A stretch of DNA of 64,000 nt from Yeosuana aromativorans (GCF_014646655.1 NZ_BMNR01000008.1:4719-68718); one strand, 5' to 3'; shown: positions 16,053-25,241, numbered from the stretch's first letter. Notes: generated by a model from the sequence alone, not told the origin. Numbers and translations are program-made.

Positions 16053-16742
16053 TCAGTTTTTCTTTTTTTTAAATTCTTTAGTTCGTTTTATTTGATTCTC
16101 AAGGTTCCATTCCAATGGATATCTTCTGTCACGCAAAAATTCGGCCATTGGTTCCAGTCCTATTTCGGCCCGTCTTGCATCTACATTTTCTGGATCAACT
16201 ATAGGCCAAACATCAAAGCTTTTTGTTTCAGGATAGTATTTTATTTGTCCACCATAAATTTGAAGCTCTCCACGGTCAGTGGCAATTCGGTCTTCAGCTC
16301 TTGCCAATAACCACGGACTTAACTGTTTTTCTTTTACGGCTTGACCCATTAATGGGAGATACTTTACACGTGTTTCTGGACTGCTGTGCTGAAGTACATT
16401 ACAAATTGTTAGATTGCCCTGTTCACCAATTTTTTCTAGATCGGGCCAACCTTGCTTTAAAATTTCAGCTATTTTTTCTTCATTGATGATATGATTCCTT
16501 TTGTAGATGGCCTGATATTTTTTATATTCCTCAGAGTTGTCACCAAATTTATGGAAGGCTTCATCGCGTTTTCTAATAGGTTCTTGTTCGGTTGACCAAA
16601 TGGTGTCTAAAATAGCTGCAAGGTGGTATTTATCTGATAAGGTTTCGCTATTGGATAGTTGTGTTTGGCTAGTTTTCTTTTTTTGGGCACAAGACATAAC
16701 CACAAACACTAACAATATCATTAAGCCTTTTAATATTTTCAT
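16053..16742 (-). CDS. DUF6624-like lipoprotein
   Basis: 229 aa. Lipobox 'VMSC' (Cys about 18). The domain reads 'LAAILDTIWSTEQEPIRKRD', 'NHIINEEKIAEILKQGWPDL', 'VLQHSSPETRVKYLPLMGQA', 'ILLARAEDRIATDRGE'-like helices, and ends 'WPIVDPENVDARRAEIGLEP'. The last motif recurs in the gene at 18256-19188, so the two are paralogues at either end of one minus-strand group. DUF6624 has no known activity. It starts 27 bases after the serine hydrolase gene, so it is probably the last gene of that operon. Confidence 0.82.
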   Translation of the reverse strand: MKILKGLMILLVFVVMSCAQKKKTSQTQLSNSETLSDKYHLAAILDTIWSTEQEPIRKRDEAFHKFGDNSEEYKKYQAIYKRNHIINEEKIAEILKQGWPDLEKIGEQGNLTICNVLQHSSPETRVKYLPLMGQAVKEKQLSPWLLARAEDRIATDRGELQIYGGQIKYYPETKSFDVWPIVDPENVDARRAEIGLEPMAEFLRDRRYPLEWNLENQIKRTKEFKKKKN

Positions 16743-16769
16743 GAGAAAAAATGAATCTTATAAATTATA

Positions 16770-17834
16770 TTATATGGGATTGTAAATTTTAACGGCTTTT
16801 TCCATGACTTTCATTTGAGTTTGAATGGAATTTCTTCTTCTGTAATCACTTTTGGTCTTATATGCCAATACAACATCTATTTCTGGGTAAACCGTAATAT
16901 TTTGGCCTAAGGCTCCTTGCGCTGAATAGGCGTTTTTAAGTCTATAGTCATTAGTATTTTGTACAAGCCACCACATGTAACCATAGCCTAAATCTAGCCC
17001 GTCTTCTTTAAGAAGCGGTACGCTTTTTTGAGCTTCCAGATATGAGGTTCGTTCTTTTGTTATATCATCTATCCATCCTTCGGGAATGACTTGCTTGTCT
17101 TTCCATTTCCCATGTCGTAACATAAGCAACCCTATACGCGCCATATCACGTGTTGAAAACCACATGTGATAGGCGGGAAATTTTGACACATCATAATTAC
17201 CACTTTTTCTTTGAAGGGATCTGTCCCAATCCTGCAAGTGCAATGGCACAACAAGTTGAGACTCTATTTCATCATAAATATTGCTGTTGGTTTCTTTTTC
17301 AAAGATATATCCTGCAACGTTAAAGTCCCAATTACTATAAAGCCAATGACTTCCTGGTTTTACAGAGCCTCTTTTTGGAGCATATCTTCTAAAATCCCCA
17401 CCATTGGAGCCACTCAAATAGACTCCAGACCGTGCCGAAATTACATCACTTATTTTGGCCGTTTTTTCTACAGGAAGGAGTTCAGACACATCATTGATGT
17501 TTAAGTCTCCTAGCGTTTTGTCAAGTTTTATAACACCACTTTCAACATATTTCCCAAATAAAATAGCAAGAATACTCTTTCTGCAGGATGCTATATAGCT
17601 GTTTTCTTGAATATCCCCATATTCATATACAATTTGGCCTTTATGGACAATGACAAGCCCTGTAATGTTGGTACTGTCAATTATATAACGATTAAAAACA
17701 GAACGTTCTGTTTCTCCCCAGCCCATTTCTGCCGGGTCTTCTTGTCTTGACCAATCGTTGTCTGGATAAATTTGTGCTTTACTTGTGCAGCTTGATAAAA
17801 AATAAAAAGCTAATATAATGGTTGTTATTTTCAT
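16770..17834 (-). CDS. secreted serine hydrolase, class C beta-lactamase-related family
   Basis: 354 aa. Signal sequence 'MKITTIILAFYFLSSC' gives a lipobox-like 'LSSC' (Cys16), so it may be a lipoprotein. The SxxK motif is 'SCRK' in 'NSYIASCRKSILAILFGKYV', YxN is 'YSN' in 'HWLYSNWDFNVAGYIFEKET', and a late 'YSAQGALGQNITVYPEIDVV' stretch takes the place of the third motif. Family members act as esterases or peptidases, and clinical-type beta-lactamase activity is unlikely. It is flanked by a GIY-YIG protein gene (24-base gap upstream) and a DUF6624-like gene. Confidence 0.9.
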   Translation of the reverse strand: MKITTIILAFYFLSSCTSKAQIYPDNDWSRQEDPAEMGWGETERSVFNRYIIDSTNITGLVIVHKGQIVYEYGDIQENSYIASCRKSILAILFGKYVESGVIKLDKTLGDLNINDVSELLPVEKTAKISDVISARSGVYLSGSNGGDFRRYAPKRGSVKPGSHWLYSNWDFNVAGYIFEKETNSNIYDEIESQLVVPLHLQDWDRSLQRKSGNYDVSKFPAYHMWFSTRDMARIGLLMLRHGKWKDKQVIPEGWIDDITKERTSYLEAQKSVPLLKEDGLDLGYGYMWWLVQNTNDYRLKNAYSAQGALGQNITVYPEIDVVLAYKTKSDYRRRNSIQTQMKVMEKAVKIYNPI

Positions 17835-17858
17835 AATTTATGATAATTAATGCTGAAA

Positions 17859-18194
17859 TTAATATAAATTTTTAATTTCAAATTCTTCTACGACCATAGC
17901 CTGAAGCGTTTTTAATTCTTTATTATAATTAAAGGTATCCTTTTCCTCATTTTTAAGTTCAGCCAAAACTTTAAAAACAAAATGTTCTTCTCCATGGATA
18001 TTCCAATCGTTTTGAAGTATTCTATTACGGTGATTTCCAAATCTAAGCTCCATTTTATGTCTATTCCATTTGGATTGCATATCCATACTACAATCAATTA
18101 GAACCTTATTGTTTATTTTGTTTTCTATCTGGAAAACCCCTATTGGAAATTCCATTTGTTTATAGGCTTCTTTTAGTTCCTTTTTTGTTTTCAT
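17859..18194 (-). CDS. GIY-YIG nuclease family protein
   Basis: 111 aa, single domain. 'PIGVFQIENKINNKVLID' corresponds to the GIY...YIG strands, in which 'GVFQI' and 'KVLID' replace the classical residues. It is followed by 'KWNRHKMELRFGNHRNRILQ', 'DWNIHGEEHFVFKVLAEL' and 'MVVEEFEIKNLY'. The Arg/His helix and late Glu are typical of this compact subgroup found in Bacteroidota and Firmicutes, whose members often occur singly. Cleavage activity is unproven here because the namesake Tyr residues are altered. Confidence 0.75.
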   Translation of the reverse strand: MKTKKELKEAYKQMEFPIGVFQIENKINNKVLIDCSMDMQSKWNRHKMELRFGNHRNRILQNDWNIHGEEHFVFKVLAELKNEEKDTFNYNKELKTLQAMVVEEFEIKNLY

Positions 18195-18255
18195 GCCATA
18201 AATCTAAAGCTTTTTCTTAAATCAAAACATACTGCTTTTTTATCATTTTGATATT

Positions 18256-19188
18256 TTATTCCTTTTGACCAACCGTCCAATCATAATCAATTTTTCGTTT
18301 TAAATAATCTTTTAAAGGCTCCAGTCCAATTTCTTTTCTGCGCTTATCAACATATTCAGGGTCTTTGATTGGAAATGGTTCCAAATGACGCTCGGCATTA
18401 TAACGAAACTGCATACCATATAGTTGCGGTTTTTCATCATTGACTAATATCCTGTCCTGAATTTTAGCATATTCCATACAGCTTCCCTCACCTTCCAAGC
18501 AAGATTTTTTTATTTGAGCCAAGTATTTTTTTCTTACTGAATCATCTTCATGATGATTAATGACCAACAAAGGCGCGTCTGCGGCCAAAGTACCAACTGT
18601 AGAATATTTTGGCCATCCATATGCTTTTAGTAATTTCTTTAGATTACTATAATTTTCCTGTCCAATTTGCTTTTTATAGGCTCCTATTGGATAATACCAT
18701 TGCGGGATATAACCATTTTCCATATAACATGTTTTGGCCTGTTCAACATAGTAATCCAAGGCTTGGTCCTTTAAAATAATATTGAGTAATTTTTTGGTGT
18801 AATCAAGCTGTTTCAGTTTGCCATTTGCTTTTTGAAATTTATTTAATTGGCTACTTTCAATTTTTGACCAACTCGCATCATCAATCAATGCATATAAATC
18901 GGTATCAGTCAATGCCCATAAGGAACTATCGTCTTTCAGAGCAATATTTAAATAATAAAAGGCACTGTCCTTTTGAAAGGTTAAAGCATAGGCGCAGGCA
19001 AGATTGTAGGTGTTCTCATGATTTTTGGGCGACTTATAATATTCATTTTTATAAGCTTTGATAGCTTCATCCAGAAAGCCTTTTTGTCTTAAACTATCTG
19101 CTTTTGAAACTTTATTTTGAGAAAAACAAGCATGGCCAGCTAATAGTATAGCAATTAATTTGAATACATTTTTCATCTTATTAGGCAT
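18256..19188 (-). CDS. TPR protein with C-terminal DUF6624-like domain
   Basis: 310 aa from the ATG at 19188, which overlaps the upstream gene by 8 bases; the ATG at 19176 ('MKNVFKLIAILLAGHACFSQ') is an equally good start with a classical signal peptide. Tetratricopeptide-like helices come first (about 28-110, 'EAIKAYKNEYYKSPKNHENT', 'YNLACAYALTFQKDSAFYYL'), then a DUF6624-like half with 'LAADAPLLVINHHEDDSVRK' and the tail 'PIKDPEYVDKRRKEIGLEPL' shared with the paralogue at 16053-16742. Probably an exported periplasmic protein. Role unknown. Confidence 0.83.
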   Translation of the reverse strand: MPNKMKNVFKLIAILLAGHACFSQNKVSKADSLRQKGFLDEAIKAYKNEYYKSPKNHENTYNLACAYALTFQKDSAFYYLNIALKDDSSLWALTDTDLYALIDDASWSKIESSQLNKFQKANGKLKQLDYTKKLLNIILKDQALDYYVEQAKTCYMENGYIPQWYYPIGAYKKQIGQENYSNLKKLLKAYGWPKYSTVGTLAADAPLLVINHHEDDSVRKKYLAQIKKSCLEGEGSCMEYAKIQDRILVNDEKPQLYGMQFRYNAERHLEPFPIKDPEYVDKRRKEIGLEPLKDYLKRKIDYDWTVGQKE

Positions 19189-19561
19189 TATTCATTTTGG
19201 GGTTAAACAGTCCTTTAAGTATTTTACTAATCATAAATAAACCAATCCCTAATACTGGGGTAATCAATGTGTATGAAATTCCTTGAAACATAAGATTAGG
19301 GGCTATCCCTCCAGATTTTCCTATAAAATAAAAACTGTGCAAAAGACCAAGCAATAAAGACAGAACACTGCAAATGAGTATCCAAAATGCTGCAGTATCA
19401 ATTCTTGAGTTGTGATAGTTTACCAGTTTCTGAGCTTCTAAATTATTTTTAGCTTTTAGCTTTTTTATAAAATGGCAAATGGAAACTGAACTAAAAATGA
19501 TAAAAACAATAATAAATTTCAAGTCACCATTGGTTATAAATTCAATAAAAGGCATTCTCAT
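19181..19561 (-). CDS. small membrane protein, divergent MotA/TolQ/ExbB-like
   Basis: 126 aa with three hydrophobic segments (about 14-30, 55-80, 93-115). The last two, 'LICSVLSLLLGLLHSFYFIG' and 'IAPNLMFQGISYTLITPVLG', match the spacing of the ExbB/TolQ proton-channel helices ('GLLGT...G.I.P.L..GI..AL.TT..G'). It lacks the long cytoplasmic domains of a true ExbB and no ExbD partner adjoins it. It heads the minus-strand group that continues to 16053. Confidence 0.6.
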   Translation of the reverse strand: MRMPFIEFITNGDLKFIIVFIIFSSVSICHFIKKLKAKNNLEAQKLVNYHNSRIDTAAFWILICSVLSLLLGLLHSFYFIGKSGGIAPNLMFQGISYTLITPVLGIGLFMISKILKGLFNPKMNNA

Positions 19562-19819
19562 AATTTTGTGGTTTTAAATTGATGGGGCAAAAATATAATT
19601 GTAAAGAATCCATCTGCTTTTTATGCGATAAATGAAAGAATTAAACAAGGATTTAACAGGTTTTACATATTAATTGATTTTAGTGGTCTTTAAGGTTAAA
19701 TCAATAACTAAATCCATCATTCGTCTCAATTTTTAGGGATATTTCTTTAAATTATTCATATTTGTCATAGTTTTTTTATAGAAGAAGTGCCTTGAAAAGC
19801 CTTGATTTTTTTAAACAAT

Positions 19820-20341
19820 ATGGATATACAAACCTACATCATAGAAACAAAGCGCACTAAAATTAGACCACTGACACCCAAGGATGCAGAACATTTTTAT
19901 ATGTTGAATCAAGATCCTGAAGTATTAAAATATACTGGTGATGTCCCTTTTAAAAATATTGATGCCGCAAGAGAGTTTCTGGAGAAATACAATCAATATG
20001 AAAAATACGGCGTGGGCAGAATGGCTGTAATTGATAAAGAAACCCATGAATTTCTGGGTTGGTGCGGTCTTAAATACTCACCCAATCTTGATGAGTACGA
20101 TATTGGCTTTAGGTTCTTTAAGAGGTATTGGAATAAAGGTTATGCCACAGAAACTTCAGAGGCTTTTATTGATTATGGTTTTAACGCACTTAAATTAAAT
20201 GAAATAGTTGGTAGAGCAATGGTTGAGAATATCGCTTCAGTAAAGGTACTGCAAAAAATAGGCATGATTTTAAGCAAAACATTTGATTTTGAAGGCCATA
20301 AAGGTGTTATCTATTCCATAAAAAACAACACTATCAATTAG
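19820..20341 (+). CDS. GNAT family N-acetyltransferase (RimJ/RimL-like)
   Basis: 173 aa from the ATG at 19820; the in-frame TTG 18 bases upstream is rejected. 'YIIETKRTKIRPLTPKDAEH' opens the fold, then 'GVGRMAVIDKETHEFLGWCG', 'YDIGFRFFKRYWNKGYATET' (acetyl-CoA pyrophosphate loop) and 'LNEIVGRAMVENIASVKVLQ' with 'KIGM'. It transfers acetyl from acetyl-CoA to an amine, such as a protein N-terminus or small molecule; the acceptor is unknown. It stands alone, divergent from the ExbB-like gene with a 258-base gap that shows no clear feature. Confidence 0.9.
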   Translation: MDIQTYIIETKRTKIRPLTPKDAEHFYMLNQDPEVLKYTGDVPFKNIDAAREFLEKYNQYEKYGVGRMAVIDKETHEFLGWCGLKYSPNLDEYDIGFRFFKRYWNKGYATETSEAFIDYGFNALKLNEIVGRAMVENIASVKVLQKIGMILSKTFDFEGHKGVIYSIKNNTIN

Positions 20342-20597
20342 TTGTTAATACATTAAACATATCATTAAGACCATTGTTCTATTAGTTATATGGTTGTCAA
20401 CCTTCATATAAAGTGTTCGTTACAAACACCTATAAAACAGTTTATTTAAAAGCCAAAAACAAATATGAATCAAAACTCTTTTTCGACCAACTGAAATTAT
20501 TCTTAAAAACCCGCATGTTTTCGACAACTGTTAACAATTAGGGTTTTTATTAGTCATAAATAATTGTATTTTTACCATCTATAAAACCAAATCATTA

Positions 20598-21362
20598 ATG
20601 GGTAAAATCATTGCAATTGCTAACCAAAAAGGCGGTGTGGGCAAAACAACAACGTCTATTAATTTGGCCGCTTCACTAGGTGTTCTTGAAAAAAAAGTGT
20701 TACTAATAGATGCCGACCCTCAGGCAAATGCAACATCTGGATTAGGAATTAATGTTGAAACCGTTGAATTAGGAACCTACCAACTATTGGAACATTCCAA
20801 TACAGCCAGAGAAGCTATCATACCTACAGATACGCCAAATCTGGATGTTATTCCGTCACATATTGATCTTGTGGCCATAGAAATAGAATTGGTTGATAAA
20901 GACAACCGGGAATACATGCTGAAAAATGCCTTAGCGGATATTAAAGATGACTATGACTATATTTTAATAGATTGCGCCCCATCTTTAGGCTTACTCACGC
21001 TTAATGCCCTAACAGCAGCCGATGCGGTTATCATACCAATCCAATGTGAATATTTTGCATTGGAAGGCTTGGGTAAACTTTTGAATACCATAAAAAGTGT
21101 CCAGAAAATCCATAATCCTGCATTGGATATTGAAGGATTGTTACTCACCATGTATGATTCCAGATTACGACTATCAAACCAAGTGGTTGAAGAGGTTCAA
21201 AAGCATTTCAACAATATGGTATTTCAAACCATTATTCAACGAAATGTGCGTTTGAGTGAAGCCCCAAGTTATGGTGAAAATATAATAAAATACGACGCCA
21301 GTAGTAAAGGTGCCACAAATTACTTAAGTTTGGCAAAAGAAATTATCAATAAAAACGCGTAA
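20598..21362 (+). CDS. parA: chromosome-partitioning ATPase ParA/Soj
   Basis: 254 aa. Deviant Walker A 'KGGVGKTT' at residues 11-18, 'LLIDADPQANATSGLG', Walker B 'YDYILIDCAPSLGLLTLNAL', and 'IPIQCEYFALEGLGKLL'. It binds DNA and ATP and moves ParB-parS complexes during chromosome segregation. It is followed by parB after 3 bases. Upstream, an inverted pair AAAAACCC/GGGTTTTT (20505-20512, 20541-20548) lies in the 256-base gap. No parS palindrome of the TGTTTCACGTGAAACA type was seen in the window. Confidence 0.97.
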   Translation: MGKIIAIANQKGGVGKTTTSINLAASLGVLEKKVLLIDADPQANATSGLGINVETVELGTYQLLEHSNTAREAIIPTDTPNLDVIPSHIDLVAIEIELVDKDNREYMLKNALADIKDDYDYILIDCAPSLGLLTLNALTAADAVIIPIQCEYFALEGLGKLLNTIKSVQKIHNPALDIEGLLLTMYDSRLRLSNQVVEEVQKHFNNMVFQTIIQRNVRLSEAPSYGENIIKYDASSKGATNYLSLAKEIINKNA

Positions 21363-21365
21363 GGT

Positions 21366-22277
21366 ATGGCTAAAGCAACCAAAAAACAGGCTTTAGGTAG
21401 AGGTTTATCAGCACTTTTAAAAGACCCTAGCAACGATATTCAATCGGTGCAAGATAAGAATGCTGATAAGGTTATTGGTAACATTGTCGAATTGGATATT
21501 GATTCCATTGAAGTAAATCCGTTTCAACCAAGAACCAATTTCAATGAAGAAACCTTGGTGGAACTTGCTTCTTCTATCAAAGAATTAGGGGTTATCCAGC
21601 CTATTACGGTCAGAAAATCAGGGTTCAATAAATACCAATTAGTTTCTGGAGAACGCCGCTTTAGAGCATCAAAACTGATCGGTTTGGAAACCATTCCTTC
21701 CTATATACGAATAGCCAATGACCAAGAATCATTGGAAATGGCCTTGGTTGAGAATATTCAGCGTCAAGATTTAGACCCAATTGAAATTGCCTTGTCATAT
21801 CAACGCTTAATTGATGAAATCAATCTAACCCAAGAGCAAATGAGTGAACGTGTTGGTAAAAAACGGTCTACTATTGCCAATTATTTGCGCTTATTGAAAT
21901 TAGACCCTATTATTCAAACGGGCATGCGTGACGGTTTTATCTCCATGGGTCATGGACGTGCCATTATAACCATAGAAGACCAAACTACTCAACTTGATAT
22001 TTACGAAAAAATACTTTCCGATAAACTATCAGTTAGAGAGACCGAAGAATTGGTAAGAAATTATAATAGCTCACAAGAAGTGGCTGTTCCTAACAAAAAA
22101 GAATCCGCTCCAGAAGTTCCTGACTATATAAAAAAAGGAGTCAAAGAGTTCTCGGAATACTTTGGCCACAAAATAGACGTTAAAGTCTCTAAGAACGGTA
22201 AAGGAAAAATCACCATTCCGTTTCATTCAGAAGAAGATTTTAATCGACTTAAAAAATTAGTAAAACGTGCCAAGTAA
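21366..22277 (+). CDS. parB: chromosome-partitioning protein ParB/Spo0J
   Basis: 303 aa. The N-terminal CTPase/ParB domain has 'SIEVNPFQPRTNFNEETLVE', 'GVIQPITVRK' and 'LVSGERRFRASKLIG' (near residue 95). The helix-turn-helix region follows ('LTQEQMSERVGKKRSTIANY', 'DGFISMGHGRAII'), then a C-terminal dimerisation part ('DVKVSKNGKGKITIPFHSEE'). It loads at parS and spreads as a clamp for ParA-driven segregation. It overlaps the next gene by 11 bases. Confidence 0.97.
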   Translation: MAKATKKQALGRGLSALLKDPSNDIQSVQDKNADKVIGNIVELDIDSIEVNPFQPRTNFNEETLVELASSIKELGVIQPITVRKSGFNKYQLVSGERRFRASKLIGLETIPSYIRIANDQESLEMALVENIQRQDLDPIEIALSYQRLIDEINLTQEQMSERVGKKRSTIANYLRLLKLDPIIQTGMRDGFISMGHGRAIITIEDQTTQLDIYEKILSDKLSVRETEELVRNYNSSQEVAVPNKKESAPEVPDYIKKGVKEFSEYFGHKIDVKVSKNGKGKITIPFHSEEDFNRLKKLVKRAK

Positions 22278-22842
22278 AGTCATAATAGCAAATGCAGTCC
22301 TTTTTTTGTTCTGTTCTGCAATGTTGGCTCAAAATGACAAAAACAAGATAGCACAAACCTTAAAAAGCGCTGACACCATACAGGTTCAAGAACCCATTGA
22401 CCCCTTATCTCCTGCTAAAGCCGCTTTTTATTCTGCCGTGTTACCCGGTTTGGGTCAGGCCTACAACAAAAAATATTGGAAAATACCCATCGTTTATGGC
22501 GCTTTGGGAACCGGTATTTACTTTTACACAAATAATAACAAAGAATACAACAGGTACAGAGATGCTTACAAAAGGCGATTGGCCGGTTTTGAAGATGACG
22601 AGTTTTTTGGCAGAATAGATTTGAACGGATTACAGCGTGCCCAAAAATTTTATCGAAAAAATAAGGAAATCTCTCTTTTGGTGACCATAGGCATTTATGC
22701 CCTGAATATCATTGATGCTAACGTTGATGCGCATTTGCTACAATATAATATTGATAAAAACTTAACATTAGCACCCCATTTTAAATTTAATGAGATGGAT
22801 GCTAAAAGCGATTTGGGGTTAACTTTAAATTTTAATTTTTAA
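22267..22842 (+). CDS. DUF5683 domain protein, exported
   Basis: 191 aa. The GTG at 22267 inside the parB end is chosen because it gives the signal peptide 'MPSKVIIANAVLFLFCSAML'; starting at the ATG at 22321 would remove it. Conserved block 'SPAKAAFYSAVLPGLGQAYN' and 'KKYWKIPIVYGALGTGIYFY', with further hydrophobic stretches and a C-terminal aromatic beta-like end 'LGLTLNFNF' suggesting envelope location. Family function unknown. In flavobacteria it is usually found, as here, between parB and dapB. Confidence 0.88.
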   Translation: MPSKVIIANAVLFLFCSAMLAQNDKNKIAQTLKSADTIQVQEPIDPLSPAKAAFYSAVLPGLGQAYNKKYWKIPIVYGALGTGIYFYTNNNKEYNRYRDAYKRRLAGFEDDEFFGRIDLNGLQRAQKFYRKNKEISLLVTIGIYALNIIDANVDAHLLQYNIDKNLTLAPHFKFNEMDAKSDLGLTLNFNF

Positions 22843-22845
22843 AAA

Positions 22846-23550
22846 ATGAATATTGCATTACTAGGTTACGGAAAAATGGGTAAAACCATTGAAAAAATAG
22901 CACAACAACGCGGCCACAATATTGTGCTTACCGTTGATAAAGACGACCATGATTATGATATTACAAAAGCCGATGTCGCTATAGATTTCAGCATTCCGTC
23001 TGTGGCATTTAACAATATTTGCAATTGCTTTAACAATGGCGTTCCGGTTGTTTCTGGCACTACCGGCTGGTTACAGGATTACGATAAGGCTCTTGCTTTA
23101 TGCAAAGAAAAACAAGGTGCTTTTATTTATGCCTCAAATTTCAGTTTAGGTGTCAACATTTTTTTCGAGCTCAATAAAACACTGGCAAGAATGATGAGCA
23201 ATCTTAAACAATATCAAGTAAGCATGGAGGAAATCCATCATACCCAAAAACTGGATGCTCCTAGCGGAACTGCCATTACGTTGGCAAATGGTATCATTGC
23301 CGAACATTCAAATTATGAGCATTGGAAACTTGACGAAAGCAGAGAGCACACCATTCCTATTACAGCAAAACGTATTGAAGATGTTCCTGGCACTCACACC
23401 ATAACGTACGAAAGTGAAGTAGATAAGATTACCATTGAGCATCATGCCTATAACAGACAAGGATTTGCACTTGGTGCTGTTATTGCGGCAGAATGGCTAG
23501 TTGAAAAAACAGGTGTGTTTACCATGAATGATGTGTTAAATATTGGTTAA
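22846..23550 (+). CDS. dapB: 4-hydroxy-tetrahydrodipicolinate reductase
   Basis: 234 aa, the short form seen in Bacteroidota. Nucleotide-binding 'LLGYGKMGKTIE' at the N-terminus, 'PVVSGTTGW', 'FIYASNFSLGVNIFFELNKT', the catalytic/substrate motif 'EIHHTQKLDAPSGTAITLAN', and the C-terminal 'YNRQGFALGAVIAAEWL'. It reduces HTPA to tetrahydrodipicolinate with NAD(P)H in the diaminopimelate/lysine pathway. It starts 3 bases after the DUF5683 gene. Confidence 0.96.
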   Translation: MNIALLGYGKMGKTIEKIAQQRGHNIVLTVDKDDHDYDITKADVAIDFSIPSVAFNNICNCFNNGVPVVSGTTGWLQDYDKALALCKEKQGAFIYASNFSLGVNIFFELNKTLARMMSNLKQYQVSMEEIHHTQKLDAPSGTAITLANGIIAEHSNYEHWKLDESREHTIPITAKRIEDVPGTHTITYESEVDKITIEHHAYNRQGFALGAVIAAEWLVEKTGVFTMNDVLNIG

Positions 23551-23615
23551 TACTCTTAAATACAGTAACATTTTAAAAAAGGAAACCACTAACAAAACAA
23601 TAAAAAAATAAGATT

Positions 23616-25172
23616 ATGACACTCATGCAATGGTTTATATTCTTCCTGGTTATTCAAGGAATTCATGGTTTAGGCACTTGGAAACTATACATTAAAGCAG
23701 GAAGACAAGCTTGGGAAGCTTTCATACCGGTTTACAACGCAGTTGTTTTAATGAAAATAATTAACAGACCTTGGTGGTGGACTATTTTATTATTCCTGCC
23801 AATTGTAAACCTCATCATGTTTGCCGTTGTTTGGGTTGAAACCGCCAGAAGCTTTGGAAAACACTCAAACCTTGATACCCTTTTAGCTGTTGTAACCTTA
23901 GGATTTTATAATTATTATTTAAATTATGCAGCAGATGTTGAGCATGTTAAGGACAGAAGCTTACACCCCAGAACAGGTTTAGGCGATTGGGTAAGTTCCA
24001 TTTTATTCGCCATAGTGGCGGCAACCATTGTGCACACCTATTTTATTCAACCATTTACCATACCGACATCCTCCTTGGAAAAAACGTTGTTGGTTGGTGA
24101 TTTTCTGTTTGTGAGTAAGTTCCATTATGGTGCCAGAGTGCCTATGACAACCATTGCCGCACCGATGGTTCATGACACCATTCCTATCTTGAAAACAAAA
24201 TCCTATTTGGCAAAATATGAACTGCCTTACATGAGAATTCCTGGTTTTCAAAAAATAAAGCACAACGACATCGTGGTGTTTAACTGGCCTGTTGATACCA
24301 TGCTGGACATGCGACATACCGATAAATTTTACTATAAACCCATTGACAAAAAAACCAACTATGTAAAACGCTGTGTGGGTCTTCCGGGAGATTCCCTTGA
24401 AGTCAGGAATGGATTTGTTTACATCAATGGAAAACAAAATGTACTGCCTGATAGGGCTAGACTTCAATTCTCATATGATATTGAATTTAAAGGTCAAATA
24501 ACATCAAATGAGCAAGTATCCAGAATTTTAAAAAGATATGATATCACAGATGAATTAGGTTATGACCCTGAATCTAAAACGTATGTTGTTCAAGCAACAG
24601 AAGAAGCTGCAAATAGAGCCAAAAACCATCCCAATATAGCAAGTCTTACACCTAGAAGAGACATTAAAGGAAGAAGGGATCCAGGTATTTTCCCAAACAG
24701 TCCCGATTATAATTGGAACAATGATTTCTTTGGCCCACTTTATATTCCGCAAGCAGGTAAGACCATTGACATCAACTTAAATGTATTGCCGCTTTACAAA
24801 CGTGTCATCACCGCTTATGAAGGCAATACCTTAGACGTTAAAGGCAATCAAATTTTTATCAACGGCAAGGTTGCGTCTACTTATACCTTTAAACAAGATT
24901 ACTATTGGATGATGGGTGACAACCGTCACAATTCACAAGATGCCAGAGTTTGGGGATTTGTACCGTTTGACCATGTTGTTGGAAAACCCGTTTTTATCTG
25001 GATGAGTTGGGACAGCAATGCCAAAGGTTTGGATAAAATCCGTTGGAACCGATTGTTTACTACTGTTGGTGGTAGCGGACAACCCGTATCGTATTTTATT
25101 CCATTTTTAGTGGTTTTATTTGGATGGATGGGCTTTAATAAATGGCGAAAACGCAAGAAAGCTAACAGTTAA
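23616..25172 (+). CDS. lepB: signal peptidase I with N-terminal membrane extension
   Basis: 518 aa, much longer than the roughly 320-residue E. coli enzyme. The first 120 residues form a DUF5684-like region with several membrane helices ('WKLYIKAGRQAWEAFIPVYN', 'WWWTILLFLPIVNLIMFAVV'). The peptidase follows: membrane anchor 'LFAIVAATIVHTYFIQPFTI', catalytic Ser in 'IPTSSLEKTLLVGDFLFVSK', general-base Lys in 'NYVKRCVGLPGDSLEVRNG', and box E 'MMGDNRHNSQDARVWGFVP'. About 150 residues are inserted between the Lys box and box E, and a final helix ends in a basic tail. It cleaves signal peptides of exported proteins. Confidence 0.95.
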   Translation: MTLMQWFIFFLVIQGIHGLGTWKLYIKAGRQAWEAFIPVYNAVVLMKIINRPWWWTILLFLPIVNLIMFAVVWVETARSFGKHSNLDTLLAVVTLGFYNYYLNYAADVEHVKDRSLHPRTGLGDWVSSILFAIVAATIVHTYFIQPFTIPTSSLEKTLLVGDFLFVSKFHYGARVPMTTIAAPMVHDTIPILKTKSYLAKYELPYMRIPGFQKIKHNDIVVFNWPVDTMLDMRHTDKFYYKPIDKKTNYVKRCVGLPGDSLEVRNGFVYINGKQNVLPDRARLQFSYDIEFKGQITSNEQVSRILKRYDITDELGYDPESKTYVVQATEEAANRAKNHPNIASLTPRRDIKGRRDPGIFPNSPDYNWNNDFFGPLYIPQAGKTIDINLNVLPLYKRVITAYEGNTLDVKGNQIFINGKVASTYTFKQDYYWMMGDNRHNSQDARVWGFVPFDHVVGKPVFIWMSWDSNAKGLDKIRWNRLFTTVGGSGQPVSYFIPFLVVLFGWMGFNKWRKRKKANS

Positions 25173-25241
25173 TTTGTTATTTGTGGGTTTGTTAAGGTGT
25201 TCAGTCACTTATAACATGACAACAAATAAACGCATCAACAA

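Noticed and set aside
12941-17834. The two SxxK hydrolase genes as antibiotic-resistance beta-lactamases
   Set aside because: Both belong to the broad class C-related esterase/peptidase family, have altered third motifs and lack an adjoining regulator; resistance is not supported by sequence alone.
20342-20597. Possible replication origin or parS site upstream of parA
   Set aside because: No DnaA-box cluster, no dnaA gene and no GTTTCACGTGAAAC-type palindrome are visible; only an AAAAACCC/GGGTTTTT pair with a long loop.
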